From: Hypsibius dujardini
Taxonomy: Eukaryota; Tardigrada; Eutardigrada; Parachela; Hypsibiidae
Length of the DNA: 23,769 bases
NCBI GenBank assembly: GCA_001579985.1
Contig: LRSR01005804.1
Coordinates: 1 to 23,769, forward strand
Reading direction: 5' to 3'
Every line of letters starts with the position of its first letter. Position 1 is the stretch's first letter. The position numbers were made by a program, and so were the translations under genes. Shown here in pieces: positions 17,128 through 23,769 of this stretch. Below the pieces are notes generated by a model. It was not told the origin of the DNA and ran no database searches. It saw only the letters and a list, made by a program, of their open reading frames with translations.

Positions 17128-17966
17128 TGACTAGTACGTAGAAGCTTCAGGAATTTCGGAAGCAGTGTGCCGCAAATAAACATCCAACGATGTGAAAAAA
17201 ATACACCCGTCCACTGCGTGTAACCGGTCAGTAATTGTAGGGTCAAAATGATTGATGTTCCGATCCGTTAGAAAGTTTGAAAACCGGAAAATTCTTCAAA
17301 AAAGACTGAGAAAGACCAACATTTATTGCAGCAAGAGTTTGTTCACTTTGTTGCTGCGTGCAGTTCTGTAGTAAACTGTACTAGTAACCGGAGAAGTCTG
17401 TACGAGCCAGAGGGGCATTATTCTCCGCTGTTAGCACTGGCCCCACCGCAAGTGCAGTCATTTTCGCCCTACAACTGCGGTCGTTGCGTTTCGTGTGCAA
17501 AAAGCTCGACTCCATTGGACCCCATCACAAGCGATATCCACTTCCATTGGAATGGTGGATTCGGAGTCCCCTCGAGGCTCCAGTGAGGCTCGCGTGACTA
17601 CGGTAGTTGTCACTCTGCCGAAAAACACGGTTTACAAGATCTTTGAAAATTGAAGGGTAGCTAAAATCTTATCCTCTTCCCGCAATGAATTATGATACTC
17701 GCCTTTTCATTGCGCTTTAAAATCGATTTGGCAAAACCGCTGGCTTCGATTATACCGGTAATTTTTGACACAATGCCCGCCAGACTAAATTAAAAGCATT
17801 CACATGAACAAAAACAGTTCAAATTCTAGGGATGAGAGGGTCGAACGTGCTCTATATCCGTAGGTTGACTTCATAGTACGCGAAAAAATGGGAAAGCAGC
17901 AGCCCACCCGTGACACCACTGGGCGAAAACACAAACACACTCTGCACTACTACAGCAAGGTAAGAT
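17128..17966. other. Intergenic gap between pyruvate kinase and ANP32
   Basis: Both flanking genes are on the minus strand, so this gap holds the end of the pyruvate kinase transcript and the ANP32 promoter. TTTATT at 17321-17326 reads AATAAA on the minus strand and would give pyruvate kinase a 3' untranslated region of about 640 bases. I see no coding gene; the plus-strand frame at 17326-17586 has no recognisable feature. Confidence 0.5.
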
Positions 17967-20377
17967 CTATTCTTGAAGTTCCTTCTCGGTGAACTGCGGT
18001 ACAAAGATAATCCGCATCGTGTTGGTGAATCCCGAACCCTTTTGCCATCCTGTGACAATGACGATGGGGTCGTTCACTTTGATGACACCCCGACGGATGC
18101 CGACCTTGATACCTTCATTGACGCGACCGTCCACATCTGCGGACCAGTCGTCATTTTTCGGCGCTGAAAAAGAACAATATGAATGCATATTCCGCTTTCA
18201 GTGGCTAGATTACACTAAAATCAAGAAAGAACGGCCTGAAATAGATGCGTAAAGAAATACAACTAATACCTTGCATACTGCCCGGTAGGTGAAACTTACA
18301 AATACAATGCACCCACACGGTAATATTTGGCAGGACATGTCGGTAGACAATAGGCAGTCAGGAAGAACACAATATAAACAGACATACAACTTTGGACTTA
18401 CTGGTGTAATGAACAGGATAAATGCCACGGAATAGATGAAGACTGCGGCAAACTCCTTCGAATCGACTGACAGCGAAGATGGGGCACTTGGGTCGATAAA
18501 CGGCAATCGCTCCAGCAGACCTAATCCCAAAAACGTGAAACACTTAAACTTACTATAGTAAACTGGAGATAGAAAGCCAGACTTACGCGCCCGATGTAGT
18601 CAATGTAATAATGGCTTTTGCTCTGCACCGAATAGAAGCCTCCACCGCAGCGACAGCAGCCGTAACTGTGATTGAAGCCGGCACCGGGATGGTCTGCCGA
18701 ATTTCCTCGAAGAAACGGGTATGAAAGATCGCACTCTCCGCCTCCAGGCTGATCTGCAAACCAAGCCCCCAACAAATGACCAGACTTCTCAGAAGATATC
18801 ATCCAAATTTCAAACTACTAACCGAAGCCATCATCTTGACTGCTTGCACGGGGTACAGTCCTTTGGCGGTCTCTCCCGACAACATCACGCAATCAGCGCC
18901 ATCCAACACAGCGTTGGCGACGTCACTGACTTCCGCGCGGGTCGGACGAGGCTTGTCGACCATGCTCTCCAACATCTGAAGAACAAAAATTAGTTATACA
19001 AAAGGTGGAGGGACGACTCCTTGAGTATTGACACCGTCAGGCACGCCCAAACCCTGTAAGTCGTCAGTGTGGCCGTTATAAGCGATTTTTATTACTTCGC
19101 AACGTACCTGTGTCGCGCAAATGATGGGCTTGCCGTGCTTGTTAGACCGACCGATCATCATTTTCTGGGCCAAAAAGACTTTTTCCGCCGGGATTTCAAT
19201 ACCGAGATCTCCACGAGCCACCATCAACCCATCACTCTCAGCGAGGATCTCATTCAAGCTACAGAGCAAAAACAAATAGTAAGTAGAGTATATAGTATTA
19301 TATAGGCTACAGCTACTTTACCCCTACTTGCTGCGTATGGGGCTCAATAGCACCCCGAGTTCTATTTTACCGCAGGTAGGGGTAAAAGAGCCACTTTGAT
19401 TATAGTATATATCATACACACCAATCCGGAACTCTACTTTCAAGTAATTATCAAGCTTACTTGACAATTCCTTGGTGATTCTCGATCTTAGAAATGATCT
19501 TGATGTGCTTCCCGTCCTCACCGAGAATTTGACGGATCTCTCGAACACCCGCAGCGTCGCGAATGAACGATGCAAAGACCATATCCAACTAAAAAATTTA
19601 CATTAGCAAGTGAAATAAATATTACCAATACCAGTTAAATGTCTGCTGACCAGCAGACCCCAACTGTCGAATTAAATTACCCCTTGTGCCACGGCAAAAC
19701 GGAGATCCAGTTTGTCGCGTTCAGATACCGCGGGCAGATCAACCGGCGTTCCCGGCAAGTTCACTCCCTTATGACTTCCGAGTTTGCCGCCGTTCTCAAC
19801 GGTGCACTCAATGTTCTCGCCGCCTATTCAAACAACCACCGAGGAAGGCTTGTTTTATCACTATATGTAGTGGCCTGCATGCCACAACAAAGACGGTTAA
19901 GCACACGATAACTCACTGATCTCATTCACCACCAAGCACAAGAGTCCATCGTCAATGAAGACTCGGCTTCCAGGCTTGACCACCTTGACCATGTTCTTGT
20001 AGTCCAAATAGACGATTTCAGTGGAGACCTTATCTTTGAAGCTTTCGTCAGTAGTCAGGCGAATCTTCTGACCAGTGGTGAGAATGATGTCCTTGTTAGC
20101 GTCACCGGCCAGGACACCGGTACGGATTTCGGGTCCTTTGGTGTCGAGAGCGATGGCCAACAGAGCGTGCTCCTTCAATCCACTCTTGGCTTCCCGGACG
20201 ATCTTGATAGTTTCACTGTGGTACTGCGAATCAACCGAAGCCTTGTAAAGCCACAAATTCAGGAAGACAATGAAACTGCTGCTGCAGCTCAATTTATTGG
20301 GTCGAGAGACCACCACAGACAGACAGGCAGACAGACAGAAAACAGACAAACAAACAGACAGACAAACAGACAGACAA

Positions 20378-20413
<36 letters not shown>

Positions 20414-20446
20414 GCAGATAGATAGGTAGATAGATAGATAGATAGG

Positions 20447-20485
<39 letters not shown>

Positions 20486-21009
20486 GCAGACAAACAGATA
20501 GATAGATACTCCAGATTGCCGCCCAGAACACTACTGAATCAGAGATCATGACGTAAACAAATTAATTATCGACTCACGACAATGGCAACCAAACTGACAT
20601 GTTCCCATCACGTGCTGCAGGCAACCGGTTCATTGTTGATTAAGTAAAGGAAAATGCAGTGAGGTCTCAGACCTAGACCAATGTCTCACCTCGTGGGTTC
20701 CGTGAGAGAAATTCAGGCGGGCAATGTTCATGCCTGCTCGCATCATGTCTTGTAGGATCGCCACAGTTCGGCAGGCCGGTCCTACCAAAAAAATAGGGAG
20801 GTTTTCAGCAATAATGAAAAGACTAAAACTTATATTATTGGTGTTCAGGGCACCGCAATTCGGGATCGGGTTCCCGCAAGTAATTCGAATTTCTCACCGA
20901 GAGTGCAGACAATGCCGGTCATACGAAAGACTGACGGTGGCGTGTCAATGTCCAGGTTGCACAGATGCTCGAGGGTAGATTTCGAATTGGGTTCCGGAAC
21001 TGCAGCCAT
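17967..21009 (-). CDS. pk: Pyruvate kinase
   Basis: Pyruvate kinase converts phosphoenolpyruvate and ADP to pyruvate and ATP, the last step of glycolysis. Ten coding exons on the minus strand: 21009-20898, 20781-20690, 20223-19917, 19823-19681, 19588-19461, 19258-19108, 18975-18823, 18753-18587, 18520-18402, 18163-17967; 522 aa, a normal length. Motifs in order: [39 protein letters not shown]; the B domain (about 90-190); [18 protein letters not shown] with catalytic Lys252; the signature [52 protein letters not shown]; and the C-terminal ITGW-like [15 protein letters not shown]. Exon 3 has an upstream alternative acceptor, but the one at 20224 joins HGTHE to YHSET exactly. The usually conserved SGRSA reads SGASA (Ala418). 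A non-coding 5' exon lies upstream. Confidence 0.97.
20314..20508 (+). repeat. ACAG/GATA tetranucleotide repeats in pyruvate kinase intron 2
   Basis: About 195 bases of ACAG and ACAA units, then GATA/GGTA units, then ACAG again, inside the intron 20224-20689. On the gene strand it reads CTGT/TATC and happens to be open in the frame of exon 3, which gives a misleading 198-residue Cys/Leu/Ser-rich reading frame. Confidence 0.92.
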
Positions 21010-21412
21010 TGTAGTCTGCGAGAAAAAAACCAGGCAAAGTTGACAAATCTGGAAAATTCAACTTCTCGAAGGGTGTGGGGGTAGAACCATCAATCAATCA
21101 AAGTATGCACTGTAAGACAACGAACACAACAAGACAATCAACTGATCAAGCAATCACTCAATAAATGATGTTGCAAGTCTGCTTACCGAATAGAATTTAA
21201 ATACTTAAAATATGAACTTTGAAGTGATAACACAGTGCACTCAAATCTAAACAACCAAACCCGAAATTAAATGCTAAAACAAAATCCTCACATACGGTTG
21301 GTGGGTTGGTGCCTGGGAGAATTAGGAATCTGTAATCAAAAGAGAAGATTGCAAGCAAAAAGATGCCGACCGCACAATAAAATGGACGCAACTTTATGAG
21401 TTATTACTTACA
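21010..21412 (-). promoter_or_regulatory. 5' untranslated intron of pyruvate kinase
   Basis: Six bases before the ATG is an acceptor, TTTTTTTCTCGCAG (ending at 21016). The matching donor CAT|GTAAGT starts at 21411. The leader exon therefore ends at 21412 and extends upstream towards about 21500-21600. A donor this close to consensus and a strong pyrimidine tract make the intron likely, but transcript data would be needed to fix the cap site. Confidence 0.6.
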
Positions 21413-21922
21413 TGACACGGCGACCGTCCGCTTCTAAAGTCTTTCGAATCAAGAAGTGCGAAAAGTGAGTTTGGGAAACCAGATCGTCACAAAAAGGCGA
21501 AGGAGGAGCACACACGCTGACAGCTCGTGGGAAATGGATGATGGAAATTTCAGCCACCCCTCTGCGGTTCGATAAAAGGCAGGGCCACTACTCAAGCTGA
21601 GCTAGACCTGAGTGGGAACCGCACACAGGGAAACAGCTGATCCCCGTGTTCTGCAGTCAGGCCGAACAGCGGCGGCAGGCCCGCCTCTATGCACGCTTTC
21701 AACCAATCGACATAGCGTGGGTCTGCCCTGATTGGACGATTTCGGAAACACTTAATCTGATTAGCTCTTTAGACCGGAATAGGTGGAGAAAAGGGCGGTC
21801 GTCTGATGTGACTCATTTTGCGCCCAACCCTGATGAGATCGGTTAGTCATTCTGATTTTTTTGCGCTCACAAAACGTTCGTCTTCGCCGTTCCCAGTTAA
21901 AGTTTCATACCAAATTGCCATC
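21413..21922. promoter_or_regulatory. Bidirectional promoter of pyruvate kinase and HDDC3
   Basis: The two genes are head-to-head. CCAAT at 21703-21707 and its reverse ATTGG at 21731-21735 lie near the centre, as in many divergent NF-Y-type promoters. GATAAAAGG near 21569 is a possible TATA-like element. No other gene fits here. The region includes the 5' exon of pyruvate kinase on the left and the HDDC3 leader on the right. Confidence 0.5.
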
Positions 21923-23344
21923 ATGGAAGAACAGGAAGGCTGTTATAAATTACCGGCAGTGGAGAGGAATGCGCTGTTGAATCGCCCTGACTTTTGTCAT
22001 TTCAACGGTGGACATGCAGTTTTGGAGAAGAGTCCCAATGATCTGGCCCTTTTACTTCGGACCCTTCAGTTCGCGACGTTAAAGCACTCCACGCAGCGGC
22101 GGAAGGATCCGGAAAAGACACCGTACATTAACCATCCCATTGGAGTGGCCAATATTCTAGCGTCAGAAGGTGGTGTAACCGATGTAGCTGTTTTGCAGGT
22201 GAGTGACGACTCTTGGTTATACTGGTGATCGCTTGATTGATTAAAGGGGCTGTTATAGTTTGGATTTGTGCGTGAGATTACAAGATCGTGACGAAATAGT
22301 GACGCGTACAACGTGAAATACAACGCAAATCACTTTCATGTGCGATCCGCTGCACGTCTTGCATGAGATACAACGCGAGAGAGCTATGTGCACGCGAGCA
22401 TGACGTCACGCACCTTCTCATGAGACAAAAGATCCAAACTATAAACGGCCCTTAACTGGTTATGCTTGAAAACTTCAGATTGAGAACTACACACGTGGCC
22501 ATATTATGGCGCTGGCTGAGTTAGGTCATTTAGCTCGATGATGAGTACAGCACGGTGCATTGATCGAGATAAAGGGCTTAACTCGGTCAGCGCTATGATC
22601 TGGCCACGTGTGTAGTAAACCCTATGACTGTCTCTGGCAGGTTCTAATAACCAATTGTTTGGGTCTACAGGGTGCTTTGCTGCACGATACGGTAGAAGAT
22701 ACGAATACGACGCTGGACGAAATTGAGAATCACTTTGGCGCGAGCGTAAGGAGAATAGTTGAAGAGGTATGAGATGGAGATTATTTATTCAACTAGCACG
22801 CAGCTGATTGATTGACAATTAGGCTTTTAGCTTGATTGATACATGCAGTCATCGTCCATACTACAGATCCTACTCTTCTGTAGAATCTACTCTGCATTAA
22901 TCTGTACTGGAACTCAGGTACATCCTGATTCTGGTTTTGGCGAAGGCTTCGGATAGTCATTCTAGGAGTAGGGTGAAGTGATGGTCGGCTTTCCCACAGG
23001 TGCTTGATCGCTTCCTTTTGTTCTAGGTAACCGACAATAAAGCCCTTTCCTACGATGAGCGGAAGCGTCATCAGATTGCTCGAGCGCCATTTGTGTCGTA
23101 CGAGGCTAAACTGGTCAAACTAGCGGACAAGCTTCATAACCTCCGCGATTTACTTCGTTGCGCGCCAGAGGGATGGAGCCCGGAACGTGTACTAACGTAC
23201 TTTGAATGGGCTAAGAAAGTGGTGGAAGGTTTGCTTGGAACAAATCTTGACCTTGAGGAAGCCATTCGGCTTGTGATGGCCCGGAAGGGAGTGGTGCTTC
23301 CCTCGGATCGTCCGTCGCTTCTGCGTGACGACAGTCCTTTGTGA
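21923..23344 (+). CDS. hddc3: HDDC3/MESH1-type ppGpp and NADPH phosphohydrolase
   Basis: MESH1 is the animal relative of bacterial SpoT hydrolase. It removes the 3' pyrophosphate of (p)ppGpp in vitro and acts as an NADPH phosphatase in animal cells. Three exons: 21923-22198, 22671-22766, 23027-23344; 229 aa. The Mn-binding HD-domain residues are all present: His71 in TPYINHP, His97 and Asp98 in LLHDTVEDT, and Asp158 in [30 protein letters not shown] follows. Human HDDC3 is about 179 aa; here about 36 residues are added at the N-terminus ([20 protein letters not shown] and on) and some at the C-terminus ([17 protein letters not shown]). I chose ATG 21923 because its context is good (atcATGG). 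An in-frame ATG at 21833 would add 30 mostly basic/serine residues. Confidence 0.95.
22241..22455. mobile_element. TTAA-flanked MITE-like element in HDDC3 intron 1
   Basis: TTAA at 22241-22244 and 22452-22455 flank a segment of about 207 bases whose ends are inverted repeats: GGGGCTGTTATAGTTTGGAT on the left against GGGCCGTTTATAGTTTGGAT in the complement of the right end, 17 of 20 identical. TTAA duplication and ends starting with GGG/CCC are typical of piggyBac-type elements. It has no coding capacity, so it would be a non-autonomous copy. A full CRE palindrome, TGACGTCA, lies inside at 22401-22408. Confidence 0.7.
22486..22616. mobile_element. 131-bp foldback element in HDDC3 intron 1
   Basis: The ends ACTACACACGTGGCCA and TGGCCACGTGTGTAGT are perfect complements. 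Pairing continues inward for about 57 bases on each side, with few true mismatches; most differences would form G-U pairs in RNA. The unpaired centre is about 15 bases. This looks like a palindromic MITE. I could not recognise a clear target duplication. It starts 30 bases after the TTAA-flanked element. Confidence 0.75.
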
Positions 23345-23769
23345 TTCCAGTTGGCGTGTTGGTCATTCGGTCTCCAAGATTTAGTACTGTAAATGTTTAG
23401 TTACTGTACTGCCGCGTTAGCTTCGCGCAACAAACACAGCATTTTCAGTATATACTGCCCGGGCATAACGCACGAAGTGGGGGGAAATTGTCCGAAGGCG
23501 GCGAGTACAGTGTGTTTTATTGCGACTTCCATGCCACATGAACTACCTATGTCGGAAGGGAACACTTTATTTGTTTGTCATTTGATCAATTTGCGCACCA
23601 AATAGTTTTGGAGCTGGTTATGTACTGCAATTTCTTGATATACGAACTTGTAAACATGTAGAATGAGGAAGAGGGGTCTATGCAGTGTTGGGGCACTCTA
23701 CTTCATCCGCTGTCCGGGAGGATTCCTCCTTATTTCGACTATTTGGACTATCGTTTGGTCTTACTAAAA
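23345..23769 (+). other. Region downstream of HDDC3
   Basis: This holds the HDDC3 3' untranslated region. I see no AATAAA or ATTAAA within it, so the poly(A) site is unknown or uses a variant signal. The open frame at 23393-23605 has no recognisable domain and no splice context, and I do not call it a gene. Confidence 0.45.

Noticed and set aside
17326-17586. 86-codon plus-strand frame with several cysteines
   Set aside because: No recognisable motif; it lies in the gap between two minus-strand genes and is likely untranslated or intergenic DNA.
19897-20493. 198-residue minus-strand open frame joining a CLSV repeat to pyruvate kinase sequence
   Set aside because: It is a read-through of exon 3 into the tetranucleotide repeat of intron 2. 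The acceptor at 20224 joins HGTHE to YHSET, as in the family.

Overview
The window looks like nuclear DNA of an invertebrate animal. I can assemble about 36 spliceosomal introns, most of them short (about 80 to 570 bases). Several gene products are animal-type: a p24/TMED cargo receptor, an ANP32 histone chaperone, MESH1/HDDC3 and a mitochondrial lipoyl synthase. There is also a mariner transposon. Intron-rich compact genes with short intergenic gaps would suit, for example, a tardigrade or another small-genome ecdysozoan, but I cannot name the clade from the sequence. All exon models below were made by eye. They rest on reading frame, splice consensus and recalled protein-family conservation, with no alignment or transcript data.

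Layout, left to right. (1) 450-1782, plus strand: a small secreted glycine/tyrosine-rich protein with a TATA box, a signal peptide split by an intron, and two possible 3' ends. (2) 1783-4508: about 2.7 kb with no gene I can support, holding a fresh 105-bp tandem duplication and a cluster of palindromes. (3) 4522-8462, plus: complete phosphoglucomutase, 9 coding exons, 568 aa, with a CRE/ETS-like promoter and a poly(A) signal. (4) 8547-9978, minus: complete p24/TMED protein, 3 exons, 211 aa, convergent with the phosphoglucomutase gene. (5) 10665-12991, plus: complete lipoyl synthase, 9 exons, 381 aa, divergent from the TMED gene. (6) 13041-14396: a dead mariner with perfect 30-bp inverted repeats, inserted 51 bases after the lipoyl synthase stop. 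(7) 14966-17127, minus: ANP32-like protein, 6 exons, 343 aa, with an unusually long acidic tail. (8) 17967-21009, minus: pyruvate kinase, 10 coding exons, 522 aa, plus a 5' untranslated exon. (9) 21923-23344, plus: HDDC3/MESH1, 3 exons, 229 aa, head-to-head with pyruvate kinase across a shared promoter region that carries CCAAT boxes. Its first intron holds two foldback/MITE-like elements.

The genes are mostly housekeeping: sugar phosphate interconversion, glycolysis, lipoate synthesis (lipoate is needed by pyruvate dehydrogenase, downstream of pyruvate kinase), NADPH/ppGpp hydrolysis, secretory traffic and chromatin. I see no sign that they form a dedicated system. The closeness of pyruvate kinase, phosphoglucomutase and lipoyl synthase may be chance.

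I did not find a convincing undescribed system. The points most worth checking are two non-canonical GC-AG introns fixed by protein conservation, a 15-base microexon with alternative C-termini in the secreted protein gene, a 29-bp perfect hairpin in an ANP32 intron, and two adjacent foldback elements in the HDDC3 intron, one flanked by TTAA.
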